Assembly (NCBI GenBank): GCA_021014325.1
Contig: CM037470.1
Coordinates: 496,001-560,000, forward strand
From: Plazaster borealis
Lineage: Eukaryota > Echinodermata > Asteroidea > Forcipulatida > Labidiasteridae
Direction: 5' to 3'
Length of the DNA: 64,000 bases
The position numbers and the translations under genes are program-made. Positions 12,111-25,000 of this stretch are shown here, piece by piece. Under the pieces are notes generated by a model. The model had not been told where the DNA came from and made no database searches. It was given only the letters and a program-made list of their open reading frames with translations. Numbering within the stretch: the first letter of the stretch is position 1; each line of letters begins with the position of its first letter.

Positions 12111-13247
12111 TACGAGTGGTACATGGTACATGTACTTTGTGCACCACGTTTATCATTTGTCTTGGGATTTATTATGATTTTTGGATTTTTTCTTGTAGTT
12201 CTACCATATTTTAGGTTTATTTCTTTGTGTTTTTGGGGGGTCGATCTTTGGCTGTCGAAGGAACGTAGATTGGACTATAAGCATTGGACTGATGCGTGTA
12301 TTATGGCGGTTGTTCATACTTGCCTTTGAGTTGGATGGATATGTAGACTGGATCCTCATGCCTCGCCATAGTAATAACATTTACATAAACAGAGCACTAA
12401 GTCTACTTGCAACAACAGAGCGCAGCAAATTGACACTTCCAACGGCTGGTAAAGCGTATACGCTGACCTTTGACCGCTTTTGTTTTTTCCTATCATTTCT
12501 CGTTAATTACGTGACATTTATGTAAAAAAAACAAAAATCAAAAACATCTAAAAATAATTGTCCATAATTCTACGTCTTGAAATTACGTAAACAGTAAACC
12601 GGCGTGCCCCTTTAAGAATAAAAGTGGATATTTTAGCTCTACTTGAAGACTGTTTCGTTTCCCCTTATACCTCTCTCAGTCCCTCTTGGTTTCTTTATGA
12701 CCTGATGATGACCATTCCTCTTATGAAAAGCGTTATCAGCTTCATATAAACTCAAACGTGAAAGATCACCATAAATTGTAAACCGGTTCGTAAAGAAAGC
12801 GGGGGCCAGTCTGATTCATGCAGACACCAACAATGACGGTAAGCGTCGACGGATTCTTCAAGGGCTGGAAGTTATCACCTAGTCGGCGGGGCAGATGGCC
12901 GGTTCCCTCGGTAGACCCAAGGGCGCAAGGCGTAGTTGATGAACATGGCTTTATGCCAAGAAAACCCACCGGCTCTTTTCAGATTCACCATAACATGTAC
13001 AAAAAGAGATTTTGACCATGTTTGTTTTTATATAAAAAAACTGTACAATAAACATGTACCTTTATTTATTTTTTGTTGGCCTCTAGCATGTCCTACTCAA
13101 ACTCCTAAGCTATCGATGCCCATCTATTTGTTTCGTTTCCCCTTACACCTCTCTCAGTCCCTCTTGGTAATGTAGAGACATGGGAAGGAGGCCGGTTCTC
13201 TATTTAAAAAGGACAAGCAATCACCAGAATACACCAAAAGCAGAATC
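12111..13247. other. Unassigned single-copy region
   Basis: No convincing gene. A 38-bp segment beginning tttcgtttccccttatacct at 12653-12690 is repeated at 13131-13168 with one or two differences. The block at about 12800-12990 is open in several frames and less AT-rich than its surroundings, but I do not recognise any product. Confidence 0.4.
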
Positions 13248-13740
13248 CATATGACACCAAAAATATAAAATAATCTCCTGTACTGATTTTAATCCTCCAA
13301 TACTATAGCACACAATACACAATATAATAGTATACACAATGCACAGCACAGTCACTATATTAAGGGCAAAAGGTCAACACAAAAGGACGCTGGCCACACA
13401 CAAGTTTACAATGATTCAATCAGACCTAAAAATTACAATATTTCTGGAGTAAAATGATGATTTGATACAAAACAATGCCCACAGATAACTCTATGAGCTT
13501 ATCCCTCCCAGATAAATATTATATGGAGCATGGCCATCAGAGCCATGCTCCCTACAAACAATAAATGTGCTTGCTCTCTTGCTCAAAGATAAAATGGAAA
13601 AGAGAGTGAGCCCAAAGGTCGCGACCCCAAACAGAACTTTTTAAAAATAAATTATGCTAATCACAAAGTTGGATCAGACACTTGAACACTGAAGGCACGC
13701 GCACTTGGGTTCCCTGCAGGTTCCCCACTTTACGACCACG
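13248..13740. repeat. About 490-bp direct repeat, left copy
   Basis: Matches 16898-17368 in the same orientation, from atatgacaccaaa..ataatctcctgtactgattt through gagtgagcccaaaggtcgcg to cacttgggttccct. It could be an LTR of a non-autonomous retroelement or a simple duplication. No primer-binding site or gag/pol is visible. Confidence 0.65.
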
Positions 13741-16700
13741 CGACCCGAGTGGTCCAAAACAAAACAAATACAAGTGCGACCTAGTATGATTTATGAAAAT
13801 GACATTAAGCCTATATGATTTACAATGATTTACACCTTTAAACCATATGCATATTTTTAACACAATCTCATAAATGATGCACCAGCTCCATCCTACTACA
13901 CATTTAAGATGTACAAAATAATTTACACATCAGAAAAATACACTGCAATACTGCATAATGATACCCACTGAATGTTCACAAAGACCAGGTTTTCTAAATA
14001 CAAACTGACACACACACTATGCATGGACAATACAATCTTTGACCTAATCTCAAATATCCAAATTGATACAGTGTTATACATTGAGGTCAACCACAGGGTT
14101 GAACCAGACATAATACACTCACATGGCAATCTCTTGTCTCTATTTATGATAGAGCAACCATGACAATACACAACCAAATGGTTATTTAAAATCATGTCAA
14201 AACTCTGAATAATTTACACAGCACTTGGTGTAAAATCATTCAAAAAATACAAAAACCTGTCGTGAAATCCCAATCACATTTATCCTGGATCTCACAACAG
14301 ACACATAAGCGTTTCTTTTATAAACTACAATATAGATTTAAAATGAAAAATTGAATCTAAACAGGCAGGCAAAACAGTTTGGTTCCATTCAAGGCCAAGA
14401 AAGATTACAATGGAGAATAAAATACAACTGGCTAACAGTTCACTTTAATTGCTTGGAAAGCAAAAAGGTAAACTTATATTATCAATCACTAAAAAATGTA
14501 TGCGTCCACAAGGGTAGACAAGCATGGTAGATCATAGTCTCACCCACACTGTGAGAACAAAACAGAGTTGGACAACACAACCAACTTCAAAATACACACT
14601 AAACCATATCAGGCTGGGTGACTAAATTATTTCAATTCTCCCACAAATAACATCTACACTTGAGGGAGCAAAGACCCATCACTAATAGTACTTAGGGCAA
14701 CAACAACAATTAAATACGAGAAGGGAATTTAATACAATACAAGCATTGCCTGAAAAATGGTCCTAAAAATGTCAGACACATGTCATATATCTCACTCCAA
14801 AAGGTTATCCCATTATTGGTGAGCACAAACAGTTGGATTACACCAAACTACAAAACTGCTGACAAAAATATTTCATTTAGCAACTACACTAAAATTAGTA
14901 ACCCACAATTCCGTCACTACACACACTCTGATGGCAATACCATTACATGTTCTTCGGGAACAAATTTAGAAATGCAAAATCAGACATCATCAAATTCCCA
15001 TACCACAAAGATTGTGAAAGATAAATACATGTACATCACAACTATCTCCATGAACCAAACTTTGACGAGTCAGGATATAAACCTGAATAAAAGCAACTCC
15101 ACAATCATGAGATTATACAGATCCAAAAGTCAATACACTATACATGCACATAACGTCATTATGCCAAATTTTCAATAGCATGTACAGTAACCGTTGTACA
15201 AAAACATACAAGGAAACTTGAACTTCATACAATGAAAAGGAGTAGGGCCTACACAACTGATGGTGCGGCAAAAACATCCTATCTCTTTCACAAGAGCTGA
15301 CACCAATATGTGGATCAGAGGCAGCTTGAGCTGGCACCGGTAATATGCGGGACTCCTCTGTTAATATATTCCACAAATTAAGTAATGGCATTTGGCAACT
15401 GGCCCCAGATAAAATATACTGTGGGCCTACTCATGGTCACCAGGACTGCCAAAACAGGTACACATATGTGAGAATAAATTGCAACCCCTAAATACAAGGG
15501 AAACTTCCCTACTTTTTCCTTCGCTTTGCCATCTGGCAAACTAAATGAGTGGCCATTGAAGCTGACATGGTGGCTATCACTTAAAACACTCACAGTAGGA
15601 GAAACAAAAACTTAATTCTCATGCCATCCTCTACATTACAAAAACTAGCAGCTTCAAGAACAACTGCCTTAATAGTAAGCGGCTCAGCCTCCTCAAAAAG
15701 TAAATCTTTCATACAAGAAATCGAAGGAGAAAAAGTAACTGGGTCAGGTGACTGCAATTTATCAACCCTGTCTGCATTCAAATTTTCAGAACACTTGAAT
15801 AATAGAAAATCTAGCATCTATGCAGCTTTGATGCTATTGACCACATTTGTATTAACAGGACAAGCATCTTCATCCTCTTCACGTAAACAATTTGTGAAGG
15901 CACTCAAAACGATTTCAGCTTAAACACTGTTTGACTTTGAATATTGTCTGGCACATACATTATTGAAATGAAATACTAGCAATGTACGCACAAAATAGGA
16001 CTTGTTAAAATACAATAAGAGGCATAAATCATTGGCAATAAAAATACAATAAAAATACAAATCCAAAATTTGTCTAACCTTACTGTAAACAAAAAGTACA
16101 ATTGCAACTCAAAAATTTCCAACTGACATATAGTCTTACAAAGACTTGTTAAATGTTACACAGTAATATGCCAAGGCAATTCAAATGCACAAAAAGTCAT
16201 AAAGTGTATATACACCCTTTTCACAAGTGTAAAATGTATAAGAAAAATGCAGTTAGCTGAAAACCTTAAGTTTTCACATTAATATGTGTGCAACAAAAAA
16301 TCTATTTGACATAAAAACACTTGATCCAAAAGCACAGGCCTACCACTGGCTCTAAAATTATCTGTTTATAAGAATAATGAATCTTTAGATCCACAAGGGA
16401 CACAACTGCTTTCAAAAAGTAAAACAGATCTGCAAAATAGCTTGCATGAAAATGTCAAATATTACATAAAATTCCATAAATGGAACTTTACAATTTAAGT
16501 AGCACAACATACAATTTAAACAAAATATATCCGTTGATGAAGTCCTCAGGTTGATGCAGGGAAGGCAAAAGCTAGATGGTGACCATCGCATCCATTGTTC
16601 GCAGATTTAAAACGCGAAAACGATTACATCAATCCTCAGGAGAAAACCTATAGACCAGGATTTAAATCCGGGTAAAAACCGACATAATAATATTCAAATA

Positions 16701-16794
16701 TTCGACTCAATGTTAAAAAAGCGTATTGAGTAGCAATATTGAAAAATGTAGAAAAATGGCAAATACAATCCTGTCTAAGATGCCATTTGTAGAG
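13741..16794. other. A-rich internal block between direct repeats, unidentified
   Basis: A 3-kb block, A-rich on the plus strand (T-rich on the minus strand), bracketed by the direct repeats. The only stretch that looks protein-like is around 15600-15925, where the minus strand reads through an acidic peptide, one in-frame TAG and then about 75 more residues, while the plus strand is also open for 100 codons. I recognise no domain. It could be the internal region of a large non-autonomous LTR element or an old 3' UTR. Confidence 0.35.
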
Positions 16795-16897
16795 ACAAAA
16801 TGGAAAAGAGAGTGAGCCCAAAGGACACGACCCCAAACAGAACTTTTTATTATAAATTATGCTAATCATAAAGTTGGATCAAACACTTGAACACTGA
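16795..16897. repeat. Extra copy of the 3' part of the direct repeat
   Basis: Matches the last 110 bp of the direct repeat (aatggaaaagagagtgagcc to gatca.acacttgaacactga) and abuts the right copy directly. The segment therefore occurs three times (about 13590-13690, 16795-16897, 17245-17350). Confidence 0.7.
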
Positions 16898-17368
16898 CAT
16901 ATGACATCAAACATATAAAATAATCTCCTGTACTGATTTTAATCCTCCAATACCATAGCACACAATACACAATATAATTGTATACACAATGCACAGCACA
17001 GTCACTTATATTAAGGGCAAAAGGTCAACACAAAAGGACCCTGGCCACACACAAGTTTACAATGATTCAATCAGACCTAAACATGACAATATTTCTGGAA
17101 TGAAATGATTTGATACAGAACAATACTCACAGATAACTATATGAGCTTATCCCTCCCAGATAAATATTATATGGAGCATAGCTCTGACAAAATAGAGAGA
17201 AATACCTTGACAAAAAATAAATGAGCTCTCTCTTGCTCAAAGCTAAAATGAAAAAGAGAGTGAGCCCAAAGGTCGCGACCCCAAACAACCTTTTTTTAAA
17301 TAAATTATGCTAATCACAAAGTTGGATCAGTTACTTGAACACTGAGGGCGCACTTGGGTTCCCTACAG
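16898..17368. repeat. About 470-bp direct repeat, right copy
   Basis: Right-hand partner of 13248-13740, with several substitutions and small indels relative to it. The divergence means the pair is not a very recent insertion if these are LTRs. Confidence 0.65.
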
Positions 17369-17654
17369 TTATGTCAGGAAATGGAAATTTTCCTCCATAA
17401 TATATTTTATAGAATTACTAAATTTTTGTCTTTTAGATTTAAAAGCCATTGCAGAACCTCACCCAAATTCCTTATCAAAGGTTCCCACAATGAGAGCTTA
17501 CAAAACTGCTGACCAAAGTTAATGGATATGTCCATATGTTCCCCAGAAAAGTAACATAAATTTTTAGTAAAATTATAATTACTAGTGAAGGTAATCTGAT
17601 GACAAGCGAATTACAACAATACCTTTGTAAACCCATTGTTTTAAGGGTGACTGC

Positions 17655-17975
17655 TCTATATTCCGACAACCCTATATTCCGACACCCCTATGTTCCGACA
17701 ACCCCCTCATGATTTACATGGGGTTAGGGTTAGGGTTAGGATTAGCGTTAGCGTAAGCGTTAGCGTTAGCGTTAGCGTTAGCGTTAGGGTTAGGGTTAGG
17801 GTTAGAATTAGGGTTAGCGTTAGGGTTAGGGTTAGGGTTAGCGTTAGGGTTAGGGTTAGGGTTAGCGTTAGGGTTAGGGTTAGGGTTAGGGTTAGGGTTA
17901 GGGTTAGGGTTAGGGTTAGGAAAATACACCAGGGTTGTCAGAACATAGGGGTGTCGGAACATAGGGGTGTAACCG
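17655..17975. repeat. Interstitial telomere-type repeat with inverted flanks
   Basis: About 200 bp (17719-17920) of TTAGGG hexamers, with a run of the variant GCGTTA hexamer near the left and interspersed further along. It is flanked by inverted copies of a short motif: left attccgacacccctatgttc, right gaacataggggtgtcggaac. Because 6 is a multiple of 3, both strands translate into dipeptide repeats (VR and NP); these are not genes. Confidence 0.93.
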
Positions 17976-18199
17976 TTTTAAGGGGTTTTTCCCCACAACC
18001 TACTTCCTTATGACCAATTATTCCAGTGGGTCAAGTGGAAAAGCTGAGTGTCCCTTATGGACTGCTAGTCCTGAGCCCTGACCTTAACAGCTGACTTTTT
18101 GGGTCAAGTTGGAAGTTTGAACAGAGAACAAGGAGGACTTCCTTTGTCAGCTAATTTTTAAGGTACACCACCCCAGGATAGGTGACTATGGTGTTCACC

Positions 18200-18690
18200 T
18201 TTGTTCCGTTTTTTGTTACCGTCGCATTTTTTTTCTCAGCACATTTTTTTTGCTTCGCATTTTTTCAGTCGCATTTTTTTTACGGTCACATTTTTTTCCT
18301 GTTGCTTTTTTCCCCGTCTCATTTTTATTTCTGTGGCATTCGTTTTCTGTCAATTTTGTTTCCTGTTGCATTTTTTTCCCCCCGTCTCATTTTTTTGGTC
18401 GCATTTCTCCACCCCCCCGCATTTGTTTTGATGCGCCACATTTTTTTTTCGCGGAGGAGGTTGAACTTTGACCCTAAGTACAGCTTCACTCATTTCAGCC
18501 AGCGACAAGCCTATGGTGTTCCACATGTGCTACCTTTTGTCAGATTTTTAAAAACTTAAAAAAATGTTTTTTTCGTTACGTTTCTTTTTTTTAATCCTAT
18601 TTTTTTTGTTTAGGCCTAACGTCGTATTTTTTTTTGTCGCATTTTTTGGGGGGGTCGTTTTTTTATTTTTTGCATTTCTTTTCTGCAAAA
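18200..18690. repeat. T-rich degenerate tandem repeat
   Basis: Degenerate units of the type gtcgcatttttttt repeat across the stretch. The long Phe-rich open frames are a consequence of the composition. Confidence 0.7.
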
Positions 18691-18736
18691 CAACCAACAT
18701 AAAAGAGAAAGTAGCATTACATAAGTAGAAATAGAG

Positions 18737-19500
18737 TTAACCAAATGCTTCTTTATACAGATAGGATTTTAAACTGTTCTTGAATATGCCAAGTGAATTT
18801 GAAAGTTTCACAGTTTCAGGTAGGGAGTTCCAAAACTTCTCTCCCCCATTGATGATTCGCCATTTTTTCCTGAAGGAGTTTTTGTTGTGCAGACCGTAAG
18901 CCACGATGCCCTGGGGCATATAATCGCACAAGATCACTTAAATATGCTGGGGCATCACCTTGTAAAATCTTGAAAATAATGAGGCACAGTTTATGTTTAA
19001 CTCCTTGTTGGATGGGGAGCCAGTGCAAGTCGGCAAACACGGGTGTGATGAGGTCTGTTTTCTTGGTGTACGTGATCATCCTTGCCGCGATATTCTGTAG
19101 CCGTTGAAGACGAGAGGTGTATGCTGTTAATTCCATATAAAAGCGAGTTGCATGAATCTATCTGGATGTTATAAAAGCATGGACAATGGTTTTGGCAGCA
19201 TCCCTTGTGAGGTGATCCGGTATTCTGCCAATATTCCTAATTGACATAAAAACAGCCTTAGATATTGCTGTCACCTGGCTTTCCATTGTCATAGCTGAGT
19301 CATCAAACATCACACCTAAATTACGAACATTAGTGGAAGGCTCAATGTGAGCATCACCAACTCTAATGTTCAATATTGACTTTCCTAATTTGCTGTTCGA
19401 AACCTAGAATCCTGAATTCAGTTTTTTGCATCATTTAGCTTAAGAAAGTTCTGATTCATCCATGTTCCGACATCGTCGATGCAGTGTTCGATGACTTCTC
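18737..19500 (-). pseudogene. Non-LTR retrotransposon (CR1/L2-like) reverse-transcriptase fragment
   Basis: Read on the minus strand, pieces in different frames match the C-terminal part of a LINE reverse transcriptase and the region after it: VGTWMNQNFLKLNDAKTEF near 19490-19410, then NVRNLGVMFDDSAMTMESQV and a RDAAKTIVHAFITSR segment (19373-19158), then RLQRLQNIAARMI, LHWLPIQQGVKHKLCLIIF and APAYLSDLV (19136-18820). The family normally encodes an endonuclease and RT for target-primed transposition. Here only a 5'-truncated, frame-broken remnant is present, cut at about 19500 by a 14-bp tandem repeat. A separate shorter open stretch continues to 18737. Confidence 0.88.
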
Positions 19501-19655
19501 ACTCCAGCCGTCAAACTCCAGCCGCCAAACTCCAGCCGCCAAACTCCAGCCGCCAAACTCCAGCCGCCAAACTCCAGCCGCCAAACTCCAGCCACCAAGT
19601 TCCAGTCGCCAAACTCCAGCCGTCAAACTCCGCCGTCAAACTCCAAACACCAGAC
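19500..19655. repeat. 14-bp tandem repeat of actccagccgccaa type
   Basis: About eleven 14-bp units, a period identical to the large satellites. Variants at the right end are tccagtcgcc, tccgccgtca and tccaaacacc. The degenerate 14-mers at the satellite edges (about 2345-2375 and 27510-27545) share the aaactcca core, so the arrays may be related. Confidence 0.9.
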
Positions 19656-20629
19656 TGAAATGAAATAAAATTCGGGACAATGTGTTAAGGAAAATGTGTT
19701 TACATGCTGAAAATTGTGCATGGTTTTTCACTATCTCCTCCTGACTCACACAACAGATTAAGCCCAACTTTTCACAGGTTTGTTATTTCATGTACATTGT
19801 ATATGGTTGATCAAACAAAACATGAACACTGTCTGTGACTATTTTGCCCACAATAGTAGTGGGAGGGACTGGCCAGAGGTCAGAGGTCAGTGACCACGTC
19901 CGACCAAATCAAGTATTTTTACATTTGGTCACTAAACTCAAACAGAGGAAAGTTTACCCTACATGTACAAACTGCTCCGTGATTTTAAAATTGTTTGCCT
20001 CTGCTGGATATCCAATCTGGATTGAGCCTGACCAATACTCTGACTATGCATTCATTTCTTGTCCTGTTCTATGATAATTGGTGGAGTGTTGTGGCCTACT
20101 GATGCAGACCTCACTGAACAGATCAGACTTGTTATCATCACCACACAAAAGGACACTTTAAATGTAGTTCCATCAGCCTGCGTGGCTTACGTTTTGATCT
20201 GAAAGTCTCCAAACTATTAATGAATGTCAATCACTCAAAAATAACAGCGATGCTGTTGATACCCCTCAGCCCTTATGTTGTAGCTACCGCAAAATATCAC
20301 CAAACCATGTTTGTATACCCAAGCATTGTGACCTTCACATTTAACCTGTGAAATTGAACTCATCACCTTTGACCTTTTCAACCACAAAACAATCCCAACT
20401 TTCCTTTCTCTAAGAGCAACCCCCCACTTAAATTAAGGTCCGGAAACCAGATAGCTATGACTCAACACAAAGACCTGGACCTTTGACCTTATTCAGCCCC
20501 AAAACAACTTTCCTTTCTCTAAGAGCAACCCTCCACCCAAGTTACATGTCCAAATACCCTTTGTAACTCAAGTTACAATCCGGAAACCATTTAGTTATAA
20601 CTCACCATCGTGACCTAGACCTTGACCTT
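19656..20629. other. No gene; degenerate repeats at the right end
   Basis: From about 20330 a unit with cctttgacctt, ttcctttctctaagagcaac and a ccggaaacca segment recurs two to three times with a spacing of roughly 120 bp. Nothing else recognisable. Confidence 0.5.
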
Positions 20630-21905
20630 TTCAAGTAAGTGGCATGGAAAATGTTATCTTTTGTTATTTCTTTTTCGGGAATTAAAATTGCTGGAGAGTG
20701 CAGCTTTTTTAATTCAAGCAAAAATGAATACAGAAAACTAAACATAGCGAACGAAGTTCTGAGAAAATCGTGCGTTTCAGGATTGTTTATATTTTTGCAA
20801 TAAAAATAAGCAACACAAATTTGAGGGGTTCTCTTGACGATTGGTGTTGGTATGAGCTTTCTTATCACTGAGTCCCCAGAATGAAACTAATCAAGAAAGT
20901 AGCATGGACAATTTGAATAATCAAAAGCTAAATTTTGTTATTTCTTTATTTAGGAATTTACCTTGCTGGAGAGTGCAGCTCCTTTACTATAGGCCAGTCA
21001 AGACATCTGCTTGTTGCGGGTAGATCACTTTGCCCTTTCGAGATGGTGAGCCTCAGATGCAACACAAACAAACGATTAAAACAGTCAGTTTCAGAAAAAT
21101 TGCTTTACCTGAGAAGTTGGTGTAAACTTCAAGCAAAACTGAATACAACAAAATGAAAACAGCCAAGAAAAGTTCTTGGAAACTCGTGCATATCAGGATT
21201 CTTTTGGCTGTTGCCATTAAGATAAGCAACAGACATATGAGGCGGCATCTCAAAGGCCGCAAAGAGTTCTCTTGACAATTGGTGCTGGTATGAGCTTTCT
21301 TATCACTGAGTCCCCAGAATGAAACTAATCAAGTAAGTGGCATGGACAATTTGAATAATCAAAAACTAACTTTTGTTATTTCTTTATTTAGGAATTTACC
21401 TTGCTGGATAGAGTGCAGCTCCTTTACTATATGCCAGTCAAGACATCTACTTGTTGCGGGTAGATCACTTTGCTCTTTCGAGATGGTGAGCCTCAGATGC
21501 AACACAAATAAACGATTAAAACAGTCAGTTTCAGAAAAATTGCTTTACCTGAGAATTTGGGGTAAACCTCAAAACTGAATACAACCAAAATGAAAACGGC
21601 GAAAAAAAGTTCTCGGGAACTCGTGCATATCAGGATTCTTTTGGCCATTGCAATCAAGATAAGCAACAGACATATGAGGCGGCATCTCCATTGCCTCAAA
21701 GAGTTCTCTTGACAATTGGTGCTGGTATGAGCTTTTTTATCACTGAATCCCCAGAATGAAACTAATCAAGAAAGTGGCATGGACAGTTTTAATAACCAAA
21801 AGCTAACTTTCGTTAATTCTTTATTTAGGAATTTACCTTGCTGGAGAGTGCAGCTCCTTTACTGTAGGCCAGTCAAGACATCTACTTGTTGACGGGTAGA
21901 TCTCA
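20630..21905. repeat. 435-bp tandem repeat (about three copies)
   Basis: Two nearly identical units run from about 20890 to 21325 and 21325 to 21760; a partial third unit follows to 21905, and a divergent, rearranged copy precedes them. Each unit has aagt.gcatgga, tttaccttgctggagagtgc, the tagatcactttg segment and the gtgcatatcaggattctttt segment. Fragments of the same unit border both 14-bp satellites. Confidence 0.9.
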
Positions 21906-22029
21906 GATGCAAAAAAGAATTCAAACAAAATTCCACAGATGAAAAAAGTGATTTAATAATGAAAATATCACAACTTCAAGAGAAGATCTTACACTCTACA
22001 AAGAAGAAGATCTTACGGGATAGGGCTTG

Positions 22030-25000
22030 CACAAACTCCAAACTGCAAACTTGAAACTGCAAACATGAACATACAAGCTGGATACTACATACTGTTAACT
22101 ACAAACTGTTACTACAAGCTGGAAACTACAAACTGAAAACTACAAACTGGAAACTACAAACTGAAAACTACAAGCTGAAAACTACAAACTGGTAACTACA
22201 AACTGGTAACTACAAACTGGAAACTACAAACTGGAAACTACAAACTGGAAACTACAAACTGGAAACTACAAACTGGTAACTACAAACTGGTAACTACAAA
22301 CTGGAAACTACAAACTGGAAACTACAAGCTGAAAACTACAAGCTGGAAACTACAAGCTGGAAACTACAAACTGGAAACTACAAACTGGAAACTACAAACT
22401 GGAAACTACAAACTGGAAACTACAAACTGGAAACTACAAACTGGAAACTACAAACTGGAAACTACAAACTGGAAACTACAAACTGGTAACTACAAACTGG
22501 AAACTACAAACTGGAAACTACAAACTGGAAACTACAAACTGGAAACTACAAACTGGAAACTACAAACTGGAAACTACAAACTGATAACTACAAGCTGGTA
22601 ACTACAAACTGGTAACTACAAACTCGAAACTACAAACTGGAAACTACAAACTGGAAACTACAAACTGGAAACTACAAACTGGAAACTACAAACTGGAAAC
22701 TACAAACTGGAAACTACAAACTGGAAACTACAAACTGGAAACTACAAACTGGAAACTACAAACTGGAAACTACAAACTGGAAACTACAAACTGGAAACTA
22801 CAAACTGGAAACTACAAACTGGAAACTACAAGCTGAAAACTACAAAATGGAAACTACAAACTGGAAACTACAAACTGGATACTACAAACTGGAAACTACA
22901 AACTGGAAACTACAAACTGGAAACTACAAACTGGAAACTACAAACTGGAAACTACAAACTGGAAACTACAAGCTGGAAACTACAAACTGGAAACTACAAA
23001 CTGGAAACTACAAACTGATAACTACAAGCTGGTAACTACAAGCTGGTAACTACAAACTGAAAACTACAAACTGGAAACTACAAACTGGAAACTACAAACT
23101 GGAAACTACAAACTGGAAACTACAAACTGGATACTACAAACTAGAAACTACAAACTGGAAACTACAAGCTGAAAACTACAAGCTGAAAACTACAAACTGA
23201 AAACTACAAACTGGATACTACAAACTGGATACTACAAACTGGAAACTACAAACTGGAAACTACAAACTGGAAACTACAAACTGGAAACTACAAACTGGAA
23301 ACTACAAACTGGAAACTACAAGCTGGAAACTACAAACTGGAAACTACAAACTGGAAACTACAAACTGGAAACTACAAACTGAAAACTACAAACTGATAAC
23401 TACAAGCTGGTAACTACAAACTGGTAACTACAAACTGGAAACTACAAACTGGAAACTACAAACTGGAAACTACAAACTGGAAACTACAAACTGGAAACTA
23501 CAAGCTGGAAACTACAAACTGGAAACTACAAACTGGAAACTACAAACTGGAAACTACAAACTGGAAACTACAAGCTGGAAACTACAAGCTGAAAACTACA
23601 AGCTGAAAACTACAAACTGAAAACTACAAACTGGAAACTACAAACTGGAAACTACAAACTGGAAACTACAAACTGGAAACTACAAGCTGGAAACTACAAA
23701 CTGGAAACTACAAACTGGAAACTACAAACTGGAAACTACAAACTGGAAACTACAAACTGGAAACTACAAACTGGAAACTACAAGCTGGTAACTACAAACT
23801 GGTAACTACAAACTGGAAACTACAAACTGGAAACTACAAACTGGAAACTACAAACTGGAAACTACAAACTGGAAACTACAAACTGGAAACTACAAACTGG
23901 AAACTACAAACTGGAAACTACAAACTGAAAACTACAAACTGGAAACTACAAACTGGAAACTACAAACTGGAAACTACAAACTGGAAACTACAAACTGGAA
24001 ACTACAAACTGGAAACTACAAACTGGAAACTACAAGCTGAAAACTACAAACTGAAAACTACAAACTGAAAACTACAAACTGGAAACTACAAACTGGATAC
24101 TACAAACTGGAAACTACAAACTGGAAACTACAAGCTGGATACTACAAACTGGAAACTACAAACTGGAAACTACAAACTGGATACTACAAACTAGAAACTA
24201 CAAACTGGAAACTACAAGCTGAAAACTACAAGCTGAAAACTACAAACTGAAAACTACAAACTGGATACTACAAACTGGATACTACAAACTGGAAACTACA
24301 AACTGGAAACTACAAACTGGAAACTACAAACTGGAAACTACAAACTGGAAACTACAAACTGGAAACTACAAGCTGGAAACTACAAACTGGAAACTACAAA
24401 CTGAAAAAACTACAAACTGGAAACTACAAACTGATAACTACAAGCTGGTAACTACAAGCTGGTAACTACAAACTGGAAACTACAAACTGGAAACTACAAA
24501 CTGGAAACTACAAACTGGAAACTACAAACTGGAAACTACAAACTGGAAACTACAAACTGGAAACTACAAGCTGAAAACTACAAGCTGAAAACTACAAACT
24601 GAAAACTACAAACTGGATACTACAAACTGGATACTACAAACTGGAAACTACAAACTGGAAACTACAAACTGGAAACTACAAACTGGAAACTACAAACTGG
24701 AAACTACAAACTGGAAACTACAAACTGATAACTACAAACTGGAAACTACAAACTGGAAACTACAAACTGAAAACTACAAGCTGGAAACTACAAACTGGAA
24801 ACTACAAACTGGAAACTACAAACTGGAAACTACAAACTGAAAACTACAAACTGATAACTACAAGCTGGTAACTACAAACTGGTAACTACAAACTGGAAAC
24901 TACAAACTGGAAACTACAAACTGGAAACTACAAACTGGAAACTACAAACTGGAAACTACAAGCTGGAAACTACAAACTGGAAACTACAAACTGGAAACTA

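Noticed and set aside
12766..13015. Possible coding exon in the GC-richer block
   Set aside because: Open in several frames but short, without recognisable motif or good splice borders.
14780..15178. 132-codon Ser/Thr/Asn-rich plus-strand frame
   Set aside because: A-rich composition explains the lack of stops; no domain, splice context or similarity recognised.
17690..18013. Open frames of Val-Arg and Asn-Pro dipeptides on the two strands
   Set aside because: Direct translation of TTAGGG hexamers; no start context or conservation expected.
18182..18559. Phe-rich frame resembling a membrane protein
   Set aside because: Low-complexity T-rich repeat; no family motif and all three frames look alike.
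22847..23035. Open frame of repeated TTNWKLQTGNYKLE units
   Set aside because: It is the 14-bp satellite translated; any stop-free stretch of the array gives such a peptide.
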